A stretch of 64,000 bases of DNA from assembly GCA_945902745.1 (NCBI GenBank), contig CAMDNE010000003.1, positions 124,001 to 188,000 on the forward strand, in the 5' to 3' direction. Under the pieces are notes generated by a model. It saw nothing but the letters and a program-made list of their open reading frames with translations. It had not been told where the DNA came from and made no database searches. The stretch is from Chitinophaga pinensis (GTDB lineage: Bacteria > Bacteroidota > Bacteroidia > Flavobacteriales_D > Crocinitomicaceae). Both the position numbers and the translations under genes were made by a program. Positions 9,879 to 18,348 of this stretch are shown here, one piece after another (position 1 is the stretch's first letter; each line of letters begins with the position of its first letter).

Positions 9879-10457
9879 ATGAAAAAATCGTATATTATTT
9901 TCGGTGGAATCGCACTTTTAGCGATTATTTTATTCTTCTCTTACAGAGGAACGTATAACAAAGCAATTGAATTTCGAAATAAAGTAGATAATGAAGCTTG
10001 GGGAAATGTTCAAACTATGTATCAGAGACGGGCAGATTTAGTACCTCAATTAGTAGAAACTGTTAAAGGCGCTGCTGCAAATGAAAAAGACATCTTGACG
10101 AAGGTTACCAATGCAAGAGCAGGAATAGCTGGTATTAATGATGAGATTCTGAATGCTAAAAATCCTGAACAAATGGAAATCGCTGGGAAGAAGATAAATA
10201 CTGCTATCAACCTTGCTTTTGAGGCATATCCTCAAATCCAATCGACAAAAAATTTCCAAGATTTACAAGGTCAATTGGAAGGAAGTGAAAACCGAATTGC
10301 AAAGGCAAGAACTGATTATAACGAAGCTGTAAAAAATTACAACACACATATTGAAGGATTTTTTAATAGTATGTTTTTGAATAAACAAACTTTTCCAGTT
10401 AAAGAAAGTTTCAAAGCTTCAGCAGGATCAGAAGTTGCTCCAGAAGTTAAATTTTAA
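9879..10457 (+). CDS. lemA: LemA family membrane protein
   Basis: 192 residues from the chosen start. One N-terminal membrane anchor (IIFGGIALLAIILFF) precedes a long helical domain with the LemA pattern: YN, then W-x-N-V and Q-RRADLVPQLVETVKG, AAANEK, NARAGI, and NRIAKARTDYNEAVKNYN near the C-terminus. LemA is a four-helix cytoplasmic or periplasmic domain of unknown function, often next to TPM/YgcG genes, as here. An ATG 21 bases earlier (9858) is possible, but the second ATG gives the normal MKK lysine-rich start directly before the membrane segment. A hairpin follows the gene. Confidence 0.9.
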   Translation: MKKSYIIFGGIALLAIILFFSYRGTYNKAIEFRNKVDNEAWGNVQTMYQRRADLVPQLVETVKGAAANEKDILTKVTNARAGIAGINDEILNAKNPEQMEIAGKKINTAINLAFEAYPQIQSTKNFQDLQGQLEGSENRIAKARTDYNEAVKNYNTHIEGFFNSMFLNKQTFPVKESFKASAGSEVAPEVKF

Positions 10458-10472
10458 TAGTAAAAACTTAAA

Positions 10473-10500
10473 AAAAGCGATTTGAAAGAGTCGCTTTTTT
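10473..10500 (+). terminator. Hairpin terminator between lemA and the first TPM gene
   Basis: AAAAAAGCGA and TCGCTTTTTT form a 10-bp stem around a 10-base loop, ending in six T residues. It lies 16 bp after lemA and 15 bp before the next start, so it may attenuate rather than fully stop read-through. Confidence 0.75.
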
Positions 10501-10514
10501 AATATCCCATAATT

Positions 10515-10958
10515 GTGGCTAAAAATCCATTTTCCGAAACACAACAAAAGGCAATTCAAGATGCAATTGCCGCTGCCGAGTTGAATACTTCAGGTGAAAT
10601 ACGAGTTCATGTAGATTCTCGTTGCAAAGACGAACCGATGAAACAGGCGGTTGTTACGTTTGAAAAATTAGGAATGCATAAAACAGAACTTCGCAATGCT
10701 GTTTTATTTTATGTTGCAATGGATGATAAGAAATTGGCAATTTTAGGAGATAAAGGAATTAATGAGGCCGTTCCTGAAAATTTTTGGGATAGTATCAAAA
10801 CGAATATGGTTGCACATTTCAAAGCATCCAATTTTACGGAAGGATTAATAGAAGGAATATTGAAAGCGGGTGAACAATTAAAAGCTGCTTTTCCTTATCA
10901 ATCGGATGATAGTAACGAATTAAGCAATGAAATCTCATTTCAGGACAACAACGAATGA
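10515..10958 (+). CDS. TPM domain protein without membrane anchor (YgcG family)
   Basis: 147 residues. It has no signal peptide or membrane segment. The TPM pattern is visible: AIAAAELNTSGEIRVHV near residue 20, LRNAVLFYVA near residue 60, LAILGDKGI, and FTEGLIEGI near residue 118. TPM_phosphatase (PF04536) domains occur in the plant photosystem II repair phosphatase and in many bacterial membrane proteins; bacterial roles are not settled. The GTG start is chosen because no ATG precedes the conserved N-terminus. Its stop overlaps the next start by 4 nt, and both genes encode TPM proteins, so they are probably coupled. Confidence 0.82.
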   Translation: MAKNPFSETQQKAIQDAIAAAELNTSGEIRVHVDSRCKDEPMKQAVVTFEKLGMHKTELRNAVLFYVAMDDKKLAILGDKGINEAVPENFWDSIKTNMVAHFKASNFTEGLIEGILKAGEQLKAAFPYQSDDSNELSNEISFQDNNE

Positions 10959-11773
10959 AAAACACAAATAACACCCCATTTACAATGAAATTAGCAAAAA
11001 CAGGAATTCTATTCTTTCTTTTAAGCTTCATGAGTGTTCTTTCATTTGGTCAAAGTGACATTCCTGAGCCTTCTAACCCACCTAAACTTTACAATAATTT
11101 CTCAACTGCTTTCCCAAATTTTCTATCACCAAGTGAAGCACAGCAACTAGAGTTAGATTTAGAGGAATTTGCAAAACAAACTTCCAATCAAATTGTGGTC
11201 ATCGTTATTGATGATTTAGCGGGATATGAACCTGTTGAATTTGCTGCTAAAATTGGTGACAAATGGAAAGTAGGTCATGAAAAGGAGGACAATGGAATTG
11301 TTCTTTTAATAAAACCAACAGGAGGAAAAGGTGATCGCAAAACATTTATTGCAACCGGTCGTGGATTAGAAGGTGCTATTCCTGATTATACGTGCAATGA
11401 AATTGTAAATAACGAATTGCTCCCAAATTTCAAGAATGAAGCTTATTATGAGGGAATCACAAGTGCATTAAAGGTTTTAAAAGCACTTTCAAAAGGCGAA
11501 TACAATTCCAATCAATATGCAAAGGCGAATAAAAAGAAAGATAGTTTGGTAAAAGTTATCATTGTCATCATCTTGATTATCATTGTTGTGATCGTTATTG
11601 CTCGCGGAAACAAACGTGGTGGAGGCGGAAACGGATTCACAATGGGCGCTGCAGGAATGTTTTTTGGTGGTGGTTTTGGAGGTGGAAGTTCTGGTGGGGG
11701 AAGTTCAGGCGGCGGATTCGGTGGTTTTGGAGGCGGAAGTTTTGGCGGTGGTGGATCTGGAGGAAGTTGGTGA
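10955..11773 (+). CDS. Membrane-anchored TPM domain protein with glycine-rich tail (YgcG family)
   Basis: 272 residues: signal peptide (residues 11-33, ending SFGQ), TPM domain about 45-180 (ELEEFAKQTSNQIVVIVID-like strand, DNGIVLLI, ATGRGLEGAIPD), a transmembrane helix of Ile/Val at about 198-215, then a Gly/Ser/Phe tail ending GGSGGSW. This is the standard YgcG layout. The start overlaps the preceding TPM gene by 4 nt; an internal ATG 30 bases later would put the signal peptide closer to the start. With lemA this makes a lemA-TPM-TPM group. No activity can be assigned. Confidence 0.9.
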   Translation: MKNTNNTPFTMKLAKTGILFFLLSFMSVLSFGQSDIPEPSNPPKLYNNFSTAFPNFLSPSEAQQLELDLEEFAKQTSNQIVVIVIDDLAGYEPVEFAAKIGDKWKVGHEKEDNGIVLLIKPTGGKGDRKTFIATGRGLEGAIPDYTCNEIVNNELLPNFKNEAYYEGITSALKVLKALSKGEYNSNQYAKANKKKDSLVKVIIVIILIIIVVIVIARGNKRGGGGNGFTMGAAGMFFGGGFGGGSSGGGSSGGGFGGFGGGSFGGGGSGGSW

Positions 11774-11888
11774 CCTCGACATCTCGACATCTCGACAAGC
11801 TCGATGTCCGAGGACCGAGAAGCACGATGTCCGAATATTATAAGCTCGATGACCGAATATGACAAGCTCGATGACCGAAATTCGTCAA
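11774..11888. repeat. Tandem array of about 22-bp units with CTCGATG(T/A)CCGA cores
   Basis: Starting directly after the stop of the TPM gene, CTCGACAT repeats lead into four units of 22-23 bp: 11800-11822, 11823-11844, 11845-11866 and 11867-11889, each with CGATGTCCGA or CGATGACCGA and ending AAG. CTCGACAT and ATGTCCGAG are imperfect inverted copies, so hairpins are possible. GC content is clearly higher than in the surroundings. Confidence 0.8.
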
Positions 11889-11927
11889 GTGTTAAGATCA
11901 GATAAACAGGATAGAATTATAGAGACT

Positions 11928-11962
11928 AAAAAAGGGATACGTTTTTCAACTTATCCCTTTTT
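11928..11962. terminator. Bidirectional terminator between convergent genes
   Basis: AAAAAAGGGATA and TATCCCTTTTT form an 11-bp stem with A and T tracts on both sides, about midway between the convergent TPM gene and the receiver gene. It can serve both strands. Confidence 0.82.
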
Positions 11963-12019
11963 GTATTTTATGACCTATTATGAAACACTTTTAATTAAGT
12001 GAATGATTCAGATTTAAAA

Positions 12020-12430
12020 TCAACATTTTACTTTACTTAACCAGGGTTGCATTGCGTTTATCAAATGAGTCTCACTCCACGGTTTCCCGATGAATGAAAA
12101 TAACAAATCATCACTTTCAAGTTCTTCTATTTGAATTGCATTTGCTTCACCTGATAACATCAAGCATGGAATTTCCGGATGACGATCTTTTACTGCGCGG
12201 ATAAATTTTGCACCATTCATTTCTGGCATTTGAAAATCTACAATAACGAAAATCATATTTAACCCCACTTCTACTAAATCTTCTATTGTCAATAATGCAT
12301 CCTCAGGAGATAAAAACGATTCAATTAAAACGCATCTATCATCAATGCACTTTGATAATTGAAATTTCAAGGTTTGTAAAATCAGGAAATCATCATCAAC
12401 ACAAATTATTGCATATTTAAAATTATTCAT
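12020..12430 (-). CDS. Stand-alone response regulator receiver (CheY-like), partner of the H-NOX-linked kinase
   Basis: 136 residues, a single receiver domain with no output domain. Acidic pocket Asp12-Asp13-Asp14, phospho-acceptor Asp65 (VIVDFQMPEMNG), Ser93 at the switch position and Lys116 (GKPW) are all present. It overlaps the end of the kinase gene by 8 nt, so it is co-translated with it and is the likely phosphate acceptor. With no output domain it must act by protein contact or pass the phosphate on. Third gene of the H-NOX operon. Confidence 0.92.
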   Translation of the reverse strand: MNNFKYAIICVDDDFLILQTLKFQLSKCIDDRCVLIESFLSPEDALLTIEDLVEVGLNMIFVIVDFQMPEMNGAKFIRAVKDRHPEIPCLMLSGEANAIQIEELESDDLLFSFIGKPWSETHLINAMQPWLSKVKC

Positions 12431-15400
12431 TTCTTTTTTTATTAAATGATACTACAAATATAGTTGAAAATTCTGATGAGGAAACTTTAATCTCAGCATC
12501 ATGTTCAGAAATAATATTTTTAACGATACTCAAACCTAAACCTGATTTTTTGTTTCCTAATTTAGATGAATAAAATTTATCAAATATTCTAGCTAACGCT
12601 TCATCTGGGATTTTTACACCATTATTTTCTATAGAGACAACTATCGTATCATCGGTTTCCACTGATGAAATTTTCAAAAGCTTCTCTCCGACATTATTGT
12701 CCATTGCTTCAATTGCATTTTTAATAATATTGGACCAAAGCTGGAACAATCGGATGTCATAACCATCAATAAAAGCCGATTTATCTACGTTAAAATCAAT
12801 TTCAACATTTGTTTTTAATTCGAAACCAAAAACATTTAAAACTGTCGTTATATTTTCATGTAAATTCACGGATGAACGTTCCGATTTTTGATTCTTAATT
12901 AGAGAACGGAGGTCATTAACTACATTTGCTGCCCTATCTGCTGAAACAACAATTGAATCAATAAATTTCCATGTTGTCTGCAAATTGTCAATTAGTTTTA
13001 TGAGCTCCAATGCATTTGAATTATTTATAATTGTTGCAATCACATCTCTTTCATTTAAATCAATTCGTGTTTTCACAAATGCTGATGCAAATTCTGAAAT
13101 TTGATTTTCTGTCAGTTGCTTATAATTTTCTGATAAAAAGGTTCTAAATTCTTTTAAAAGCTGGATATATTGAATCCCTCTTATAAAGCCGTCAGATTTA
13201 TTTTCAATTGATGTTTTGATAGCAAAACTGACTTGTTCGGGTGTAAATTTCCAAATTAATTCATTTAAAATGGTGTCAATTGTATAACGAATTGCCTCCC
13301 CACCATTTTTAATTGTACCCAATGGGGTATTTAAATCATGTGCAATTCCCGATGCTAATTCACCAATAGTTGATAGTTTTTCACTTTCATTTAATGATTG
13401 TGACAACTTTAAATTCTTTTTAGTTTCTTCTTGAACGAGACCTTGAAGATTCAAATTTATACGCTCAACTTCTTTTTTTGCAATTACAACATTTTCCTCT
13501 GCAATTTTTCGAGAAGTGATTTCAAGACCATAACCAATAACTAAGACAAGTTCACCTTCTTTATTATAAATTGGTCCCATTTTACGCAAGGTAATGTGCC
13601 TTTCTCCATTGTCGAGAATTTTCTCATCTTCCCATTCTACAAACTCTTTATTTGCTATTAGTTCATTAAACGCATTTCTTCTTTCAATTGCTAATGAGCT
13701 GTCTATTCCTTTAAATTCACAATACTCAAAATCATCCTTACCAATCATAAATTTGCGTAATTCAGTATTTTTAATTGCAACTGGATTTATGAATAAGTAT
13801 TTATGATCAGGACTGAATACCGCAATATCCGCCGGAAGATTATTTAAAATGAATTCATAAAATTGTTTTTGTTCTTCTATTTTTTGTTTGTTAACCACCT
13901 TATCGGTTGAATCAGAACGAATTGACACATATTGATAAGGTTTTCCCTCTTTCATAAATGGGACAATGGAAGAATCTACATAATATTCTGATCCATCTTT
14001 CGCTATATTTTTTATTTCTCCCTTCCATATATTTCCAGTTGAAATTGTTTGCCACATTTCCTGAAAAAATTCTTTTGAATGGTGACCTGAATTTAAAATA
14101 TTATGATTTTGACCAATTAATTCTTCAGCGGAATATTTAGATATTTCACAAAAATTCTCGTTTGTATAAAAGATAATTCCTTTCTCATCAGTAATACTCA
14201 CAATAGCAGCTGAATCTAAAGCATTTTTATAATTAATTAATTCAAGTTCATTTTTTTTCTTGCTTGTGACATCCTCATTAGTGCCAGACATGAAAATTGG
14301 AATTCCTTTTTCGTCTTTAACGATTCTAGTCCGTTTCTGAATCCATTTCAACTTGTTTTTTGGTGTGATAATTCGAAATTCCAATTCAATATACCCTTGA
14401 GAAAAAAGAATTAAATTCTGTTTTTCAACATACTCTTTATCATCTGGATGAACTAAATCAAACCAAAACGTCGGATTTTCAATTAAAGTCTCGATTGGTG
14501 TATCAAATAAATCTTCTGAAGATTTACTTATGTAATCCAACTCGTAACTTGGCCATTTATAAGCCCAAACAGATTCTGTTAAGGAATCAATTAGCAATTT
14601 CAGTTTTTCTTCACTTTCAATTAATTCAATCTCAAGTTTTTTCCTTTTCGTAATATCTGCACCGATTCCTGTCATTAAATAGGGGATTCCATCTGCATTT
14701 TTAACTATTTTAGTTCGCGTCTGGATCCATTTTACTTCATTCTTTGGTGTTACAATTCGATATTCTAATTCTGAAAAACCATCCGAAAAAAGATTGGAAT
14801 TTTCAATTAGAACTCTCTCAGCATCGTCTGGATGGATTATTTCAATCCAACTATATGGGTTTTTTAGCCAATTTTCAGCTGATATTCCATATAAATCTAA
14901 AACAGAATTACTTAAATATTGATTTTTATAATCTGGTAAACTAACACCCCAAACAGTTTCTGTTAAAGAGTTTATAAGCACTTCAAGTTTTTCTTTACTT
15001 TTAAGTATCTCTTTCGTTTTCTCCTCTTCGATTCTTCTAAGATTATTAATTTCTGTTACATCTGTCAAAAATGAATTTCCCTCAAAAAGCTGATTCTGCT
15101 CATATTTACATATGATTGTACCTTCTATATCAATTTTTTCGCCATGCCGATTGATCAAGCTATAATTGACATCAAGTTGTTCAGGTGAATTGGACATTAA
15201 GTATTGAAAAAATACAGAGCAATGATCTTGAGATTCTGGATGCACATGCTTAAAAATGGAATTGCCTATAACTTCATCTTCACGATAACCCATCTTTTTG
15301 AGCCATGAATCGTTCACAAAAAGTATGGTTCCGGTATTATCAATCGTTGAAATTAAGTCATTCGTTGCATGAACAATGTTACTATATTTCTCTTTTGCTT

Positions 15401-16430
15401 TTTCTGTATTCAATAAATTCGCTCGCAAAAGGTCTTGATTTTGCTCTATTTGTTTTTTCTGTTCTTCAAGCTCACTATTCCTTTTTGTCGCTGTATCCAT
15501 TAAAGAACGTGATTCATTAAGTGATTTTTGAGCAGATTGCTGTAAGAACAAATATTCAATAATAAAGTCGTGTTGAGAGAAATCGTTGATCGTTAAATTA
15601 TAATTTTTTAAAGGAAAGTTTTCATTTATTATGGGTTGAGCAGTAATAACAAAATCGGTGTTAATTTTTCCAATCGAGCATTTAAACCGCTGTACTTTGT
15701 CTTTACTTGAAAAAAATAATATTCTACTTTTTCCTGAAATTGCCTTTTCTATTTCTGAAATTATATCAAATTCTAAGGTAAAAAAATCTGTTATTTTATT
15801 TTGAATTTTTATATCTGGAATTGCCTTTAAAAATGACTTTCCAATTGATGTTATTTCAAACTTTGAATTTAGAATTAAATAAAATGAATTATTTAATTCC
15901 AGTGCCTTGTTGATTTTTTCCTGTTCAAGAAAGGGTTCTTCCTTCGTCTTTCTCAATTCTAACAACCTCACAACTCCTTTTGCGATTGTTTGCAATGATT
16001 TTAAATCCTTCGAGGAAATTTCTCTTGATTTAAAGTCAATAATTGAGAGTGTACCAAGAGCATTTTTATTACTATCAACGAGTGGGATTCCAATGTAGAA
16101 TGCTATTAACTTATTATTTAAATAATGGGGTGTTTTAGCAAAACGCGGGTCAGAAAGCGCATCGTTAATAATTAAAGGTTTCTCAATAGAATTTATTGCA
16201 ATTGAACAAAAAGAATCTTCTCTTGGGATTTCAGAAATATTAATTCCAAAACTAGATTTAACCCATTGTCTTTTTTCATCGATGAAACTAATTAAAGCAA
16301 TTGGAGCATCTGCAATCTCTGCTGCTAGAGCCGTAATTTCATCAAACTCATCTTCAGACTCTGAATCTAGAATTGCATAACTTTTTAACACTTCAATGCG
16401 CTTATCTTCCTCTTCTATCAATTTATGCAT
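12423..16430 (-). CDS. H-NOX-associated hybrid sensor kinase: GAF, HNOBA, five PAS, HisKA-like and HATPase domains
   Basis: 1335 residues, no membrane segment, so cytoplasmic. Domains in order: GAF about 1-160; an HNOBA (H-NOX-associated, PAS-like) domain about 178-300, recognised by LILNSKFEITSIGKSF and LTINDFSQHDF followed by LFLQQSA; a coiled coil 300-350; PAS domains about 346-460, 482-597, 610-725, 735-850 and 855-975; the H-box with His1031 (GIAHDLNTP); a long helical insert; and the ATPase with N-box Asn1238, ENNG near 1270 and GLGLS near 1297. The second and third PAS are close internal copies. HNOBA domains normally pair with H-NOX proteins, and an H-NOX gene ends 4 bp upstream. It should autophosphorylate and pass phosphate to the overlapping receiver. 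Confidence 0.9.
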   Translation of the reverse strand: MHKLIEEEDKRIEVLKSYAILDSESEDEFDEITALAAEIADAPIALISFIDEKRQWVKSSFGINISEIPREDSFCSIAINSIEKPLIINDALSDPRFAKTPHYLNNKLIAFYIGIPLVDSNKNALGTLSIIDFKSREISSKDLKSLQTIAKGVVRLLELRKTKEEPFLEQEKINKALELNNSFYLILNSKFEITSIGKSFLKAIPDIKIQNKITDFFTLEFDIISEIEKAISGKSRILFFSSKDKVQRFKCSIGKINTDFVITAQPIINENFPLKNYNLTINDFSQHDFIIEYLFLQQSAQKSLNESRSLMDTATKRNSELEEQKKQIEQNQDLLRANLLNTEKAKEKYSNIVHATNDLISTIDNTGTILFVNDSWLKKMGYREDEVIGNSIFKHVHPESQDHCSVFFQYLMSNSPEQLDVNYSLINRHGEKIDIEGTIICKYEQNQLFEGNSFLTDVTEINNLRRIEEEKTKEILKSKEKLEVLINSLTETVWGVSLPDYKNQYLSNSVLDLYGISAENWLKNPYSWIEIIHPDDAERVLIENSNLFSDGFSELEYRIVTPKNEVKWIQTRTKIVKNADGIPYLMTGIGADITKRKKLEIELIESEEKLKLLIDSLTESVWAYKWPSYELDYISKSSEDLFDTPIETLIENPTFWFDLVHPDDKEYVEKQNLILFSQGYIELEFRIITPKNKLKWIQKRTRIVKDEKGIPIFMSGTNEDVTSKKKNELELINYKNALDSAAIVSITDEKGIIFYTNENFCEISKYSAEELIGQNHNILNSGHHSKEFFQEMWQTISTGNIWKGEIKNIAKDGSEYYVDSSIVPFMKEGKPYQYVSIRSDSTDKVVNKQKIEEQKQFYEFILNNLPADIAVFSPDHKYLFINPVAIKNTELRKFMIGKDDFEYCEFKGIDSSLAIERRNAFNELIANKEFVEWEDEKILDNGERHITLRKMGPIYNKEGELVLVIGYGLEITSRKIAEENVVIAKKEVERINLNLQGLVQEETKKNLKLSQSLNESEKLSTIGELASGIAHDLNTPLGTIKNGGEAIRYTIDTILNELIWKFTPEQVSFAIKTSIENKSDGFIRGIQYIQLLKEFRTFLSENYKQLTENQISEFASAFVKTRIDLNERDVIATIINNSNALELIKLIDNLQTTWKFIDSIVVSADRAANVVNDLRSLIKNQKSERSSVNLHENITTVLNVFGFELKTNVEIDFNVDKSAFIDGYDIRLFQLWSNIIKNAIEAMDNNVGEKLLKISSVETDDTIVVSIENNGVKIPDEALARIFDKFYSSKLGNKKSGLGLSIVKNIISEHDAEIKVSSSEFSTIFVVSFNKKRNE

Positions 16431-16434
16431 CTTA

Positions 16435-16980
16435 TTAATTCCAAGTTATTTTGAATACATGGCAATCATTAGTTTCATTCTTCTCTTGAATTTGCTCTGT
16501 AGAAACATTCAAATCAAACCGCTTTCCTAATCCTTTAATTAAACCATAAAGCATTGGAACAAAACCATTTCTATGAGATCGGTACTCCAATTCAATAGAT
16601 TTTTCCTGTGGATTCCTTGTTGTAAATTGAGGAGCTTTTAAATCAGGCATAATATTGTTAATTCGAAAATGTAGCATATCCAAATTATCAAGAAATTCTG
16701 GAAATGAATTCCCTGTCATACTCATTAAATCTCCATAACCTTCATCCGCTGTATATAGAATCCAATATTCTCCGAAAGTTTCAAGAATCTTATCAGAATC
16801 TGCTTTTAATACACGTGATGCATTTTTTACTAAATCATAGGTTAGTTTATCTGGATATGAATTCATTCCTACGAATTCTTCCTCATAAAACCCAGTCAAT
16901 TCGCAGATTTCATGCCACTTTTCATTGCCGTAATTACTTACAACTAAATTTTTTATAGCTTTGTTTACTAGTCCGTACAT
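16435..16980 (-). CDS. H-NOX heme nitric-oxide/oxygen-binding sensor, probably NO-selective
   Basis: 181 residues, full H-NOX length. It starts MYGLVNKAIKNLV as the family does. Heme contacts are all present: proximal ligand His104 (LDNLDMLHFRI), Pro117, and the YxSxR motif Tyr133-Ser135-Arg137. The position matching the distal Tyr140 of the O2-binding Thermoanaerobacter protein is Pro142, which is usual in NO sensors that exclude O2. It is first in a three-gene operon with the HNOBA kinase (4 bp apart) and the receiver. Expected action: NO binding to heme changes contact with the kinase and its phosphorylation. Ligand preference is inferred. Confidence 0.94.
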   Translation of the reverse strand: MYGLVNKAIKNLVVSNYGNEKWHEICELTGFYEEEFVGMNSYPDKLTYDLVKNASRVLKADSDKILETFGEYWILYTADEGYGDLMSMTGNSFPEFLDNLDMLHFRINNIMPDLKAPQFTTRNPQEKSIELEYRSHRNGFVPMLYGLIKGLGKRFDLNVSTEQIQEKNETNDCHVFKITWN

Positions 16981-17154
16981 TTAAATTCCCTTTTTTATTG
17001 CGTTAAATTAAAAAAAAAGAATAACTATTAAAACTTTAATTTTCTGGTCGCTTTGTTACCACAATATCTTTTTGACATGATTCCCCAGCTGGAGGATATC
17101 ATAATTAAATTTAAAAGCTAAAATTATTCATTAGTGCAAAAGCAAATAATCACT

Positions 17155-18345
17155 TTACATCACCACATTTGTTTCTTTATCAAAACGTTTATAAGAAACG
17201 AAGACAGCAAGAGTTGCTAAAACAAACATCACTGAAAAACTCAAAGCCACCAAGCTAAAGTCCAACGTCCCAGTAATCAATTCTTTTGTTGCTAAAACAA
17301 TATTTACAACCGGGATACATGCCGTAACAAGATTTAATTCGACACCTGGGAAAAAGCCAACCATTGCGGGTAATACCATAACGATATTCAACGGTGTAAT
17401 AATACTTTGAGCCTCTTTAAAGCTTTTTGCATATACGGCGATTGGAATCATTACTCCAGCAAAGAAAACGGTTAAGGGAATCAATAGACTATATAACAAA
17501 ATGATAAAAGATGGACTTAATATGCTGTGAATAATATTCAGTATTTCTTTGTTATCGACTACATCTAGCACTTCGATTGACAAGAATAATCCAAGTAAAG
17601 CACATGAGGCTGCAACTAATCCAGACAATACGACAACGCCCATTTTTCCAAATAGAATTTGCCAACGGGCAACCGGAGTCGTTAATAATGTTTCGATTGT
17701 TCCACGTTCTTTTTCTCCTGTAAATAAATCAATCGCAGGATACATACACCCAATAAATCCAAAAGCAATAAAAATATACGGCAAAATTCCGCCTGCTAAT
17801 TTCCCAACCATTTCTTTGTCGGATGCTATATTTTTGTAGGTTGTTTCAATCGGTTTAACTTTTTCTTGATTGACTCCTAATTTCAAATAGCGTTTTTGAA
17901 TTGCTTTTTCTTCAATGATTTTCATGTATCCCTCTGCCCTTTCTTGCATTCCCATGTCTGTTGCATTGAAGTAAAATGTCAAAGGCGCTGGTTTCATTGA
18001 ATCGAGATACAAATTAAAATCTGACTTCACATAAGCACCAAGTTGAAGAGAATCAATTTTAAGATCCGCTAACATTGACAAAGTATCTTTGTAAAGAATC
18101 ACTTCTTTGTTACCAAAACTTGCAGGAATTGCATTTAATTCAGTTTGAAGGAAATTATTTGGTGCACCAACAATTCCAATTTTAATTTTTTTTGTTGCTG
18201 CTTCTTCTTGAAAACTGGCTGAAACAGACACAAAAACATTCATTATAACTGGAAATATCAACATCGGTATTACCAGCATCATCATCAACGTTCTACGATC
18301 GCGCAATGTATCTTTTAATTCTTTTTTGAATATTGTAAAAATCAT
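17155..18345 (-). CDS. natB: ABC transporter permease, NatB/ABC-2 type
   Basis: 396 residues. One N-terminal membrane helix (about 20-45), a large extracytoplasmic loop (about 46-185), then five or more helices. The loop-to-membrane region carries ERGTIETLLTTPVARWQI, typical of NatB/YhaP-like ABC-2 permeases, and the N-terminus reads KELKDTLRDRRTL as in NatB. In Bacillus NatAB exports Na+; in Bacteroidota the substrate is not established. The partner ATPase gene lies 3 bp upstream, so the two are one operon. The family is sure, the sodium substrate is not. Confidence 0.85.
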   Translation of the reverse strand: MIFTIFKKELKDTLRDRRTLMMMLVIPMLIFPVIMNVFVSVSASFQEEAATKKIKIGIVGAPNNFLQTELNAIPASFGNKEVILYKDTLSMLADLKIDSLQLGAYVKSDFNLYLDSMKPAPLTFYFNATDMGMQERAEGYMKIIEEKAIQKRYLKLGVNQEKVKPIETTYKNIASDKEMVGKLAGGILPYIFIAFGFIGCMYPAIDLFTGEKERGTIETLLTTPVARWQILFGKMGVVVLSGLVAASCALLGLFLSIEVLDVVDNKEILNIIHSILSPSFIILLYSLLIPLTVFFAGVMIPIAVYAKSFKEAQSIITPLNIVMVLPAMVGFFPGVELNLVTACIPVVNIVLATKELITGTLDFSLVALSFSVMFVLATLAVFVSYKRFDKETNVVM

Positions 18346-18348
18346 GGT

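Noticed and set aside
11512-11865. Proline-rich minus-strand frame opposite the YgcG tail
   Set aside because: It mirrors the Gly-rich codons (GGN gives NCC on the other strand) of the real gene.
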